Below are positions 8,119 to 16,720 of a stretch of 64,000 nucleotides of DNA, piece by piece. Position 1 is the stretch's first letter; every line of letters begins with the position of its first letter. Origin of the DNA: Micromonospora echinaurantiaca (lineage in GTDB: Bacteria; Actinomycetota; Actinomycetes; Mycobacteriales; Micromonosporaceae); the NCBI RefSeq assembly GCF_900090235.1, contig NZ_LT607750.1, positions 2,244,501-2,308,500 of the forward strand, read 5' to 3'. The notes below the pieces were generated by a model. That model made no database searches, was not told the origin of the DNA, and saw only the letters and a list, made by a program, of their open reading frames with translations. The translations under genes were made by a program, and so were the position numbers.

Positions 8119-8883
8119 GTGATGCACCCGATGCTGCGACGGCTGGACGACTTCGCCGCCCACCTCGCCACCCGCCCGGACGTGGTCGCGCTGCTCGGGC
8201 TGGGCTCCGCCGGCGCCGAGCACGACCGCCTGGACGACTACTCCGACCTGGACTTCTTCGTCGTGGTCGACGCGCACGCCAAGCCGCGCTACCTGGAGTC
8301 CATCGACTGGCTGCAGGCGCCGTGCCCGGTGGCGTACAGCTTCGCCAACGACCGCAACGGGCGGAAGGCGCTCTACGCCGACGGCATTTTCGTCGAGTAC
8401 GCCGTCTTCACCGTCGACGAACTCGCCCGGCTGCCGTTCACCGGCGCCCGGGTCGTCTGGCAACGCGACGACGCGCCCGCCGGACTGGCCGACTCGGGAC
8501 CGCCGCCGGCCGCGGTTCCGTTCGACACCGTGGAGTTCCACCTCAACGAGGCGCTGACCAACCTCTACGTCGGCCTGCTCCGGGAGCTGCGCGGCGAGCG
8601 GCTGACCGCCGCCCGGTTCATCCAGTCGTACGCCGTCGACCGGGTTATCGGGCTGCTGAACCTGACCCACCCCGAGGCCGGGCACCGCCGCGACCCCTTC
8701 GACGCCAGCCGGCGGGTCGAGCAGGCGTACCCGCCTCAGGTGCTGCCGTTGGCCGCGATGGTGCCCGGATACCAGCACAACCGGCGGGCGGCGGAGATGA
8801 CGCTGACCTGGCTGGAGGAGCGCTTCACCGTGGACCGGGTGATCGCCGACGCCATCCGCCGGCTCCTCGCCGTCGGAGCCTAG
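8119..8883 (+). CDS. Nucleotidyltransferase-fold protein
   Basis: A 254-residue protein with a nucleotidyltransferase signature near the N-terminus: LLGLGSAGAEHDRLDDYSDLDFFVVV, where GS and the D-x-D carboxylates would bind Mg-ATP. The C-terminal half is helical (ERLTAARFIQSYAVDRVIGLLNL) as in minimal or aminoglycoside-type nucleotidyltransferases. The target molecule is not predictable. Start is GTG 8119 or the next codon ATG 8122, after GAAGGGA. Its stop overlaps the convergent NTF2-like gene by four bases. Confidence 0.72.
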   Translation: MMHPMLRRLDDFAAHLATRPDVVALLGLGSAGAEHDRLDDYSDLDFFVVVDAHAKPRYLESIDWLQAPCPVAYSFANDRNGRKALYADGIFVEYAVFTVDELARLPFTGARVVWQRDDAPAGLADSGPPPAAVPFDTVEFHLNEALTNLYVGLLRELRGERLTAARFIQSYAVDRVIGLLNLTHPEAGHRRDPFDASRRVEQAYPPQVLPLAAMVPGYQHNRRAAEMTLTWLEERFTVDRVIADAIRRLLAVGA

Positions 8884-9212
8884 ACCCGCCCGCCGAAGAA
8901 GACCCAGACCTCGGCCACCCGGCCGTCCCGCACCGTGATGTGCTCGGCGTTGCGATACCGGTCGCCGCTGTGCAGCTCGTACTCGTACAGCAGGAGGACC
9001 TGGTCGTCGCCGACGTCGGCCAGCCGCAGGATCTCCTGCGACACGAAGCGGTCCGCGGTGGGGAAGCACCGGTCGAGGTAGGCCGCCTTGTCGATGTGGT
9101 CGTCCTGCGGGCTGGTGAAGACCAGGTCCGGGGCGAGCAGCCGGTCCGCGGCGGCCAGGTCCTGGTTCCGGTACGCCGCCAGCAGCGCCCGTACCACCTC
9201 CGTGTTGGACAC
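8880..9212 (-). CDS. NTF2-like (SnoaL) small protein
   Basis: A 110-residue alpha+beta cone protein: VVRALLAAYRNQDLAAADRLLAPDLVFTSP at the N-terminus and HITVRDGRVAEVWVFFGG at the C-terminus are standard for the nuclear-transport-factor-2-like superfamily, which includes isomerases, cyclases and simple ligand binders. GTG 9212 is preferred because a GGAGGTGGAG ribosome site precedes it and the upstream in-frame extension looks non-coding. No partner gene indicates a substrate. Confidence 0.78.
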   Translation of the reverse strand: MSNTEVVRALLAAYRNQDLAAADRLLAPDLVFTSPQDDHIDKAAYLDRCFPTADRFVSQEILRLADVGDDQVLLLYEYELHSGDRYRNAEHITVRDGRVAEVWVFFGGRV

Positions 9213-9401
9213 GCTCCACCTCCGGCGGTCGGCCGGCGGTTCTCGGCGACCAGCAGCATAAGCGGCGGCGACTGTCGATTCCCGACACACCGGCACCGCC
9301 GGACGTGTCGGCCCCGCTCATATCGGGTGTGCTCGATGTCACGTTAGCGTCTGGCCACGCCGACACCACCGCCGGCGCTCGCCGATGTCGGGAGAGCGTC
9401 C

Positions 9402-10433
9402 ATGAAGACCCCGCTGAGGGCCACCGCCGCCCTGGTCACCGCCCTGCTGCTGACCCTGACCACCGCGACCCCCGCCCAGGCCGCCGACCCGTCCACCAAG
9501 ACCCCGGTCGCCGGTTCGCTGCGCGCCTACAACGTCTCCGCCGTGTACGTCGCCGGAGTCTCCTCCGGTGGCTACATGGCCACCCAACTGCACGTCGCCT
9601 ACTCGTCCCGGATCCGCGGCGCGGCCGTCTTCGCCGCCGGGCCCTACTACTGCGCCCAGAACAACGTCGCCCAAGCGCTCTACGGCTGCGGCGACAACCA
9701 GTACCCGACCAACCTGTCCGCCCTGCAGACGTACACCCGCACCTGGGCCTCGTACGGCTGGGTCGACCCGGTGGGCAACCTCTCCGGCGACCCGGTCTAC
9801 GTCTTCCACGGCGCCAACGACAGCACCGTCAAGAAGTCCGTCACCGACGACCTGGTCCGCTACTACCAGCACTTCGGCGCCAGCGTGCAGTACGACAGCG
9901 GCTCCTCGGCGGGGCACGCCTGGGTCACCCCGTACGGCACCCGCGGCTGCACCGCGACCGCCGCGCCGTTCCTCAACAACTGCGGCATCGACCCGCAGAA
10001 CGCCCTGCTACGCAAGCTGCTGGGCAGCGTCAAGGCGCCGAACACCGGCGCGCTCGGCGGCACGCTCATCCGGTTCAGTCAGAACGCCCACGCGGTCAAC
10101 GGCTGGGCTCCGGGCCTGAGCATGGACGCCAACGGCTTCGCCTACGTGCCGTCCTCGTGCGCCGCCGGCCAGTCCTGCCGGCTGCTGGTCGCCCTGCACG
10201 GCTGCCTGCAGGCGTACGGCTCGGTCGGCACCGCGTTCGTGGACCGGGCCAACCTCAACCAGTACGCCGACACCAACAACCTGATCGTGCTCTACCCCCA
10301 GGCCGCCACCGCTGGCACGAACCCCAACGGCTGCTGGGACTGGTGGGGCTACCTCGGCGCCACCAACTACCCGATCAAGGGCGGCGCCCAGGTCGAGACG
10401 ATCATGAACATGGTCCGCCGCCTCGACGGCTGA
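9402..10433 (+). CDS. Secreted PHB depolymerase-type esterase (type 2 catalytic domain)
   Basis: A 343-residue exported enzyme with a Sec signal peptide ending at ATPAQA-A near residue 27. The nucleophile box GVSSGGYM (Ser54) lies close to the N-terminus, Asp140 is in VFHGAND and His172 in SSAGHAW, while an LHGCLQ oxyanion-hole strand is near the C-terminus. This circularly permuted order is the type 2 layout of extracellular short-chain polyhydroxybutyrate depolymerases such as the Penicillium funiculosum enzyme. It would cut PHB or related polyesters outside the cell. No separate substrate-binding domain is present, so soluble oligomers or other esters are possible. Confidence 0.88.
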   Translation: MKTPLRATAALVTALLLTLTTATPAQAADPSTKTPVAGSLRAYNVSAVYVAGVSSGGYMATQLHVAYSSRIRGAAVFAAGPYYCAQNNVAQALYGCGDNQYPTNLSALQTYTRTWASYGWVDPVGNLSGDPVYVFHGANDSTVKKSVTDDLVRYYQHFGASVQYDSGSSAGHAWVTPYGTRGCTATAAPFLNNCGIDPQNALLRKLLGSVKAPNTGALGGTLIRFSQNAHAVNGWAPGLSMDANGFAYVPSSCAAGQSCRLLVALHGCLQAYGSVGTAFVDRANLNQYADTNNLIVLYPQAATAGTNPNGCWDWWGYLGATNYPIKGGAQVETIMNMVRRLDG

Positions 10434-10438
10434 CCCCA

Positions 10439-10469
10439 CCTGAGCTGGCCCCGGCCGGCCCCGCTCAGG
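10439..10469. terminator. Hairpin spanning convergent stops
   Basis: CCTGAGC (10439-10445) pairs with GCTCAGG (10463-10469) around an inner GGCC-rich stem, between the depolymerase and the convergent NB-ARC/TPR operon end. Confidence 0.45.
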
Positions 10470-12864
10470 CGGGTTCGTCGGCCGGGGCGTCCACCCCGGT
10501 CAGCCGGGCGTCCGCCTCGGCCTGCCCCTCGGCGTCCCGGGCCGCCTCGCACATCGCCGCCGCGTCCACCCAGTGCCGCCGCGCCTCGTCCGGGTCGCCG
10601 AGCGCGGCTGCCGCGTCGCCCAGGTACAGCAGGGTCCGGCCCAGCCCCGGGGTGGCCGGCCCGCCCTCGCGCAACCGCCGGCTCTCGGCCAGCATCTCGT
10701 ACGCCTGCCGGGCCTGGCCGGGCGCGGCGCCCAGCAGCGTGGCACCGGCGTTGAGCAACGCGGTGGCCCGGTTCGTCGGGTCGGCCACCGACTCGTACTC
10801 GCGCAGCGCGGCCCGCCACGACTGCGCCGCGTCCAGGTGCTCGCCCAGTTCGGCGTGCACCAGCACCAGGTTGGTCAGCGCCGCCGCGTAACCCCGGGCG
10901 TCACCGAGCGAGCGGAACGTGTTCGCGGCCCGGACCAGATGGTGGTGCGCGATCTCGAACTCGCCGCGGGCGAGCTGGGCGGCGCCGAGCCCGAGCTGCG
11001 TCAGCGCGTGCCCGGCCCGGTCGGCGCCGGAGCGGTGCCGGCGGGACAACTCCAGGTGTTCCACCGCGTCGTCGAGCTGACCGAGGTCGAGCAGGACCAG
11101 GCCGAGGTTCATCCGGGCCTGGGCGGTGCCCCGGCGGCCCCGCTCGGCGACGGCCAGAGTCAGCGCGGTCGCCGCGCCCTGCGGGTCGTGCCGGCGCCGG
11201 CGCAGCACGCCCAGCTCGTTGTGCGCCCAGCCGGCGATCTCCGGCCGGTCGTCGGCGGTCGGCGTGGCCAGCACGGTGCGGCACACCTCGTCCCACTCGT
11301 CCAGCCGCTCGACGTGGGCGAGCCAGCCGCACAGCGCCACCGCCAGCCGGAACCACCAGCGGCGCACCCGCCGGGGCAGCGACTCGGCCGCGCCGGCCGG
11401 CACCTTGACCACCGCGAGCAGCAGCTCCTGGTGCAGGTCGAACCAGCCGTACGGGTCGTCGTCCAGCGGCAGCCGCCGGTCCCGGTCCAGGACGGACGCG
11501 GTCACCGCCAGGCTCGCCACGTGCCGTTCGGCCCGCCGGGCCAGGTGCCGGGTGAGCCGGGCCTGCGCGGCCACCCGCCGGCGCACCGGCTCGCCGTCGC
11601 GCAGGTGCAGCCGGGCGTACGGGCCGAGCAGCGGCCGCACCTCGTACCGGTCGCCGGGCGCGCCGACCACGAACGCCCCGGCGGCCAGCTCGTCCAGCAG
11701 GGCGGCGACCCGGTCCGGTCGCCGGTCGGCGAGCGCGGCGATGGTCGGCCGGTCCACCGGCGCCGGGGTGAGCGACATCAGCCGCCACAGCCGCCGGGCC
11801 TCCGCCGACAGCGCGTGGTAGGCGGTGTCCCGGGCGGTCACCAGCAGGGTCGCCGGGGAGGCGTCGATCTCCTGGTGCGGGGGAGTGCCGACGGCCCGGC
11901 GCAGCGCGTCGAGCACGTCGGCGTGCCGCCAGCCGTGCTGGGCCGTGCGCCGGCCCAGTTCCGCCACCGTGCGAGGCTGCCGCCCGCACAACTCGACGAT
12001 GCTGCGGACCGCCGGGTCGGTGCGCGGATCCGGCCGGTGCGGCCGGGCCGCCGGCGCCGCCGCGCCGGCGGCGGCGAACAGCTCGACGGCGTCGTCGGTG
12101 TCCGGCTCACCGATCCAGTGCGCCACCACCCCGACCGCGTCCAGCGCGGCCAGCGCCCCGGTGCCGGCCAACAGCAGCCGGTAGGAGTTGGTGGTCGGCG
12201 GCAGCAGCGGCCGGACCTGGGCGACGTCGTCGACGTTGTCCAGCACCAGCAGGATCCGCCGGCCGTCGAGCTGGCCGCGCAGCTCGTCGGCGGCCTCGGC
12301 GAGATCGTCCGGCCGATTGGAGGCCGGCGGCCGGGTGCCGAGGATCCGGGCCAGCGCGGCGAGCACCTGCCGGGGCGGCTGGCGCCGGCCGCCCCGGCGC
12401 AGGTCCAGGTGGTACTGGCCGTCCGGGAAGTCGGCCCGGCACCGGTTGGCCGCCTCGATCGCGTACCAGGAGGTGCCGACGGCCCGGCGGCCCACCACCG
12501 CCACCGCCTGCTTCCGCTCCAGCGCGTCGACGATGGCGTCCACGTCGTCGCGGCGCCCGGTGAAGGTGCCCTGATAGGGCAGGGTCGGCGTACCGGCCGC
12601 CGCGGGCGCCTCCGCGTCCGTCCCGTCCGGCTCGGCGGGCTGGCCCCGCCGGCGACGGCGCCACTCGACCACGAAGGAGGCGAGCAGGCCGAGCACCACC
12701 ACGCCGACGCTCGCCGAGCCCAGCACCTGCACGGACAGCTCGGAGAGCAGGTTGCCGGCCACGTTGCCGAGCAGCGCGCTGACCCCGCCGCCGAGCACCC
12801 CGCCGAGGGCGAGCAGCACGCTCAGCCGGCCCGGCCCGCGCGACCGCCCGGCCGGCGGGGTCAC
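10465..12864 (-). CDS. Membrane-anchored NB-ARC/TPR protein with defective Walker A
   Basis: A 799-residue protein starting at GTG 12864, which overlaps the permease stop (GTGA). Residues 14-40 and 45-68 are two hydrophobic helices. An NB-ARC domain follows (about 95-350): the P-loop position reads VVGRRAVGTSW, with Thr131 where STAND ATPases have lysine; FPDGQYHLDLR and the Walker B RRILLVLDNVDD (202-213) remain. A winged-helix-like region comes next, then TPR-like helices from about residue 530 to 790 (AQARMNLGLVLLDLGQLDDA and similar). It resembles the NB-ARC/TPR half of AfsR-like regulators but has no DNA-binding domain. It is the last gene of the solute-binding/permease operon, which suggests a signalling role tied to that transporter. 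Confidence 0.85.
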   Translation of the reverse strand: MTPPAGRSRGPGRLSVLLALGGVLGGGVSALLGNVAGNLLSELSVQVLGSASVGVVVLGLLASFVVEWRRRRRGQPAEPDGTDAEAPAAAGTPTLPYQGTFTGRRDDVDAIVDALERKQAVAVVGRRAVGTSWYAIEAANRCRADFPDGQYHLDLRRGGRRQPPRQVLAALARILGTRPPASNRPDDLAEAADELRGQLDGRRILLVLDNVDDVAQVRPLLPPTTNSYRLLLAGTGALAALDAVGVVAHWIGEPDTDDAVELFAAAGAAAPAARPHRPDPRTDPAVRSIVELCGRQPRTVAELGRRTAQHGWRHADVLDALRRAVGTPPHQEIDASPATLLVTARDTAYHALSAEARRLWRLMSLTPAPVDRPTIAALADRRPDRVAALLDELAAGAFVVGAPGDRYEVRPLLGPYARLHLRDGEPVRRRVAAQARLTRHLARRAERHVASLAVTASVLDRDRRLPLDDDPYGWFDLHQELLLAVVKVPAGAAESLPRRVRRWWFRLAVALCGWLAHVERLDEWDEVCRTVLATPTADDRPEIAGWAHNELGVLRRRRHDPQGAATALTLAVAERGRRGTAQARMNLGLVLLDLGQLDDAVEHLELSRRHRSGADRAGHALTQLGLGAAQLARGEFEIAHHHLVRAANTFRSLGDARGYAAALTNLVLVHAELGEHLDAAQSWRAALREYESVADPTNRATALLNAGATLLGAAPGQARQAYEMLAESRRLREGGPATPGLGRTLLYLGDAAAALGDPDEARRHWVDAAAMCEAARDAEGQAEADARLTGVDAPADEPA

Positions 12865-14624
12865 CGGACGCCCCCGGCGACCAGCCCGGCGACGAGCTGG
12901 CGGCGGGCCAGCACCACCAGCAGCACCGGCAGGATCGACGCGACCACCGACCCGGCGGCGAGCACCCCGCTGTTGGCCACGAACCCGCGGGTCTGGCCGG
13001 CGAGGAACAGCCCCAGCGGCGCCGCGCCCGGGCCGCTGAACAGCAGGCCGACCACCAGGTCGTTCCACACCTGCACGAACTCCAGCACGGCGACCGCGAC
13101 CACCGCCGGCCGGTTGTGCCGGGCCAGCAGCCGCAGCGTGCTCCACCAGTGCCGCCCGCCCAGCCGTACCGCGCGCACCTGCTCGGCGGGCAGGTCGGCG
13201 AAGGCGTTGCGCAGCACCAGCACGGCGAACGGAATGCCCAGCGCGATGTGCACCAGCGCCAGCCCCCGGGTGGTGCCGGAGGAGAGCACCGCGCCGAGCA
13301 CCTCGTTGACCGGACCGGCGATCACCTGGACCGGAACCACGCTGGCCGCCATCAGCAGCAACCCGGTCGCCTGCGCGGGCGGCCCGGTCAGCCAGGCCAG
13401 CGGGTACGCCGCCAGCAGCGCGATGCCGAGCACGGCGGCGGTGACCACGGTGGCCAGCACCAGGGTGAACCCGAGCGTGCGCCACAGCTCGGGGCCGCTG
13501 GTCAGCTGGCGGTACGAATCGAGGCTGGGCGTGCTCGACCACCACGCCCGGGCCGCCGCGTCGACCGGCCGGTGCAGCGAGGTGGCCAGCAGCACGCCCA
13601 GCGGCACCAGCCAGGCGAGCGCGGCGCCGGCGGCGAGCAACCGGATCCACCGCCGCGGCGGCGCCGCCGGCTCCGGGTCGACCGGCGTGGGATCGCGCGG
13701 CGGCGGCCACGCCTGGCGGACGAAGAGCGCCGCCACCAGCATGCCGGCCGCCACCGCCGCCAGCCAGATCACCCCGAGCGCGGCGCCCTCGCCGGTGGTG
13801 GTGCCGCCGGAGGTCTGCCAGACCCGCAGCGCCAGCACCGACGCCTCGTCGCGCACCGAACCCGGGGTCATCACCAGGATCAGGTCGAAGGTGCGGCTGG
13901 TGCCGAGCGCCACCAGGGCGAACACCACCGCGACCGTACGCAGCAGCAGCGGGCGCCACTGCGCGTCCCAGAGCACGTCCCGACGGTTGCCGCCGAAGGC
14001 GCGGACCGCGTCGCCGAGGCTCGGCGGCACCGCGTCCAGCGCCGCCCGGAACACCAGCACGGCCAGCCCGACCCAGGCCCAGACGAACGCCGACATCAGG
14101 GCCACGGTGACCAGCCCCGGGCCGAGCAGCTGCGGCACCTGTTCCGCCGAGCGCCCGGTGAGCCGGGCCAGCAGCAGGGTGGCCAGCCCACGCTGCGGAT
14201 CGGGGTCGTAGAGCAGCCGGAAGGTCACCCCGGTGACCACCAGCGGCAGCGCGGTCGGCACCACCAGGATGAGCCGGACCAGCCCGCCCTCCTGCGAGCG
14301 GCGGGACGCGGCGGCCAGCAGGTAGCCCAGCACGGTGACCACCGCCGGCACCAGCAGCGCCCAGAGCACCGTACGGCCCACCACCGCCGCGGTGCCCGGC
14401 GCGGCGAACGCGGCGCGGAAGTTCGCCGCGCCGACCCACCGGCCGTCGGTGACCATGCTGGCGTGCAGCGTCCGCAGCACCGGCCAGGCCACCAGCCCGC
14501 CGAGCAGCAGCAGCGCCGGCAGCAGCAGCGCGGAGGTGGCGCCCGCCGCCGGGTAGGCCCGGCCGCGCCGGGGCGGCCCGACGTCGTCGAGCACCGCCAG
14601 TTCGCCGAGGACCGGCCGGGTCAT
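12861..14624 (-). CDS. Fused two-domain ABC sugar permease (MalF-MalG type in one chain)
   Basis: A 587-residue protein made of two consecutive binding-protein-dependent permease domains, normally two separate genes. The first half has TM helices from about residue 25 and an EAA-like loop (LGDAVRAFGGNRRDVLW); the second starts near residue 310 and has the clearer EAA loop LPAEQVRAVRLGGRHWWSTL. EAA loops dock on the ATPase subunits. The ATG overlaps the solute-binding stop and its own stop overlaps the NB-ARC/TPR start, so all are translationally coupled. Overall it resembles carbohydrate-uptake (CUT1) permeases; the solute is unknown. Confidence 0.88.
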   Translation of the reverse strand: MTRPVLGELAVLDDVGPPRRGRAYPAAGATSALLLPALLLLGGLVAWPVLRTLHASMVTDGRWVGAANFRAAFAAPGTAAVVGRTVLWALLVPAVVTVLGYLLAAASRRSQEGGLVRLILVVPTALPLVVTGVTFRLLYDPDPQRGLATLLLARLTGRSAEQVPQLLGPGLVTVALMSAFVWAWVGLAVLVFRAALDAVPPSLGDAVRAFGGNRRDVLWDAQWRPLLLRTVAVVFALVALGTSRTFDLILVMTPGSVRDEASVLALRVWQTSGGTTTGEGAALGVIWLAAVAAGMLVAALFVRQAWPPPRDPTPVDPEPAAPPRRWIRLLAAGAALAWLVPLGVLLATSLHRPVDAAARAWWSSTPSLDSYRQLTSGPELWRTLGFTLVLATVVTAAVLGIALLAAYPLAWLTGPPAQATGLLLMAASVVPVQVIAGPVNEVLGAVLSSGTTRGLALVHIALGIPFAVLVLRNAFADLPAEQVRAVRLGGRHWWSTLRLLARHNRPAVVAVAVLEFVQVWNDLVVGLLFSGPGAAPLGLFLAGQTRGFVANSGVLAAGSVVASILPVLLVVLARRQLVAGLVAGGVR

Positions 14625-15892
14625 CGCCCACCCCCGGCGGCCCGGGCCGCCGCGGCCAGCTGGCCGGTCGCCCGGCGCACCGCCTCGGTGGCGGACACGC
14701 CGCCGGTGACGTCGGCGAAGAAGTCCTGCATGATCCGCCAGATGCCCACCCCGTCGGAGCCGGTGAACGGGCCGGGCAGCCGGTCGGAGAGGTCGAAGCG
14801 GACCGACTCCGCGTCGCGCAGTTCGGCGGCGAGCGCCCGGCGCATCGGGTCGTGGTAGTCCTCCAGCGGAACCGTGACGTTGGGGGAGAGGTAGCCGCCG
14901 GCGCGCAGCCACGGCTGGAACGCCGACCCGTCGCTGAGCCAGCGCGCCAGCTCCGCGCCGCGGGCCGACCCGGCGAACGCCACCGCCGCGTCACCACCCA
15001 GGATCAGCGGGCGGTCCGCAGCCCGCGAGCCCGGGAACCGGAAGGTGACCGGCTGCTCCGCGCCGCGCTGGAACCGGGTGCTCACGTCGTCGACGAAGTC
15101 GGCCTCGAACACCATCGTCGCCCGGCGGTGGTGCACCACCTGGATCACCGATTCCTCGTACTGGGTGAGCAGGGCGCGGCGGGGGCCGCCGGGGAAGGCG
15201 CCGTCGATGCTCCACAGCTCGGCGAGGCGGTCCAGGGCGATCCGCACCGACCGGCTGCGCCAGTCGGCCTCGCCGCGGGCCAGCGCCTCGTAGAAGTCGG
15301 GCGCGGCGACGTCGGCGAGCACGTTCTCGAACCAGTCGGTGAGCACCCAGCCGTCGGCGGCGCCGATCGCCAGCGGCGCCGGGGCGATGCCGGCCCGGGC
15401 CCGGGCGCCCTGCCGGCGGGTGATCGCCACGAGCTGGTCCCAGGTGGCGGGTGGCTCGGAGAGCATCGAGCGGAAGTACCAGAACAGCGACTTGTGGGCC
15501 GCCTTCACCCAGACCCCGTAGCGGCGGCCGTCGGTGGCGAGCAGGTCGGCCATCCCGGGCGGGACGGCGTAGCTCCCGGCGGGGGCGAGTTCGCGCAGCC
15601 AGCCCCGGCGGGCGTACTCGACGACCAGCCCGGAGCGGGGCAGGATCGCCACGTCGGGGCTGGTGCCGGCGAGGTGCCGGGCGCGCAGGAACGCGTCGAT
15701 GTCGTTGCCCGCGCTGACCACCCGCACCGGTTCGCCGTAGCCGGCCACCACCTGCCGGAACCGGGCCAGCTCGGTGCCGCTCCACACCACCGCGACCTGC
15801 AGCGACGGCTCGCCCCGGGAGCAGGAGGCGGCGGCGGTCGCGGTGCCCGCCGCGGCGGCGGCCCGCAGCAGCGTACGGCGGCGCAGCCTCAC
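14621..15892 (-). CDS. Extracellular solute-binding lipoprotein (ABC family 1)
   Basis: A 423-residue exported binding protein. The N-terminus RLRRRTLLRAAAAAGTATA is a twin-arginine-like signal and AASC24 is a lipobox, so it should be a lipid-anchored surface protein. The body has the family-1 sugar-binding pattern (LQVAVVWSGTELARFRQVV; GTSPDVAILPRSGLVVEYARRG; AATWDQLV-like PPATWDQLVAI). It sits between the ATPase-like gene (4-base overlap) and the fused permease. It would capture the ligand for transport or sensing. Confidence 0.9.
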   Translation of the reverse strand: MRLRRRTLLRAAAAAGTATAAASCSRGEPSLQVAVVWSGTELARFRQVVAGYGEPVRVVSAGNDIDAFLRARHLAGTSPDVAILPRSGLVVEYARRGWLRELAPAGSYAVPPGMADLLATDGRRYGVWVKAAHKSLFWYFRSMLSEPPATWDQLVAITRRQGARARAGIAPAPLAIGAADGWVLTDWFENVLADVAAPDFYEALARGEADWRSRSVRIALDRLAELWSIDGAFPGGPRRALLTQYEESVIQVVHHRRATMVFEADFVDDVSTRFQRGAEQPVTFRFPGSRAADRPLILGGDAAVAFAGSARGAELARWLSDGSAFQPWLRAGGYLSPNVTVPLEDYHDPMRRALAAELRDAESVRFDLSDRLPGPFTGSDGVGIWRIMQDFFADVTGGVSATEAVRRATGQLAAAARAAGGGR

Positions 15893-16524
15893 CGGCCCGC
15901 CTCCGCGGCGAGGTCGGCCGGTGCCACCCGGACCTGGTCGCCGAGCTCGGCCAGCACGGCCTCGTCGGCGGTGCAGACCAGCACCGCGAGGCCCGGCGCG
16001 TCCGGCGGGGAGAGCCGCCCGACCAGGTCGGTGAGCCGCCCGCCGTCGGGGGCGCCGGCCGGCAGGTCGATCACCAGCACCTCCGGCAGGCAGGCCATCG
16101 CCCGGGCCAGCGCCACCCGGAACCGTTGGCCCTCGGAGAGCAGGTGCGGCCGCAGGTCGAGGGTCGGCGCCAGCTCCAGCCGCTCGACCACCGTCGCCGC
16201 CCAGGTGTCGGCCACCTCGCGCACCCGTTCCCGTTTGCGCTGGCCGTAGGCGATGTTGCGGCGCACGGTCAGGTGGGGCAGCAGGGCGCCGCCGGCCGGG
16301 ACGTACCCGATGCGGCGGCGCAGCGGCGGCAGGTCGGTGACGTCCCGGCCGCCGACCAGGACCGCGCCGGCCGCCGGCGCGGTCAGCCCGACCACCACCC
16401 GGGCGAGCGCCGTGCCGACCCGGGGTGGGGCGGCCAGCGCCACGGTGGCGCCGGCGGGCACGTCGAGGGTCACCGGCGCGTCGGCGGGCAGCGCGACGAG
16501 TTCGCAGAGTCGTAACGTGGCCAT
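15889..16524 (-). CDS. Degenerate ABC ATPase subunit (predicted inactive)
   Basis: A 211-residue MalK-like nucleotide-binding domain that has lost most catalytic motifs. Walker A reads AAPPRVGTAL instead of G-x-S-G-x-G-K-S/T; the Q-loop is YVPA rather than YVPQ; after Walker B the catalytic glutamate is leucine (VLVIDLPAG); the D-loop is GAPD and the H-loop CTAD instead of THD. Only the signature motif is whole (LLSEGQRFRVALARAM). It also lacks the C-terminal regulatory domain of MalK. The start ATG 16524 has a GGAGGTG ribosome site. It leads the operon. It most likely binds the permease without hydrolysing ATP; power could come from a shared ATPase elsewhere. Confidence 0.82.
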   Translation of the reverse strand: MATLRLCELVALPADAPVTLDVPAGATVALAAPPRVGTALARVVVGLTAPAAGAVLVGGRDVTDLPPLRRRIGYVPAGGALLPHLTVRRNIAYGQRKRERVREVADTWAATVVERLELAPTLDLRPHLLSEGQRFRVALARAMACLPEVLVIDLPAGAPDGGRLTDLVGRLSPPDAPGLAVLVCTADEAVLAELGDQVRVAPADLAAEAGR

Positions 16525-16720
16525 CACCTCCGGTGACCCGAGTCGTCGCCCCCAGGGTGGCACATCCGGACGACGACCACGCCCCCGCACCCTCCCTTGT
16601 GGAGTCGGTGAGCGGCCCTCACCCGTCGGTGCGACATCGGCCGGAACCGGCACCGGGCCGGCCCGGCGGCACCTAGCCTGGCGCTGAGGAGCACCACGCG
16701 ATCGTCGACGGAGGTCAGCG

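Noticed and set aside
10465..14997. A 1510-codon minus-strand open frame
   Set aside because: Only the part from GTG 12864 is protein-like (NB-ARC/TPR). The rest is the permease gene read in another frame.
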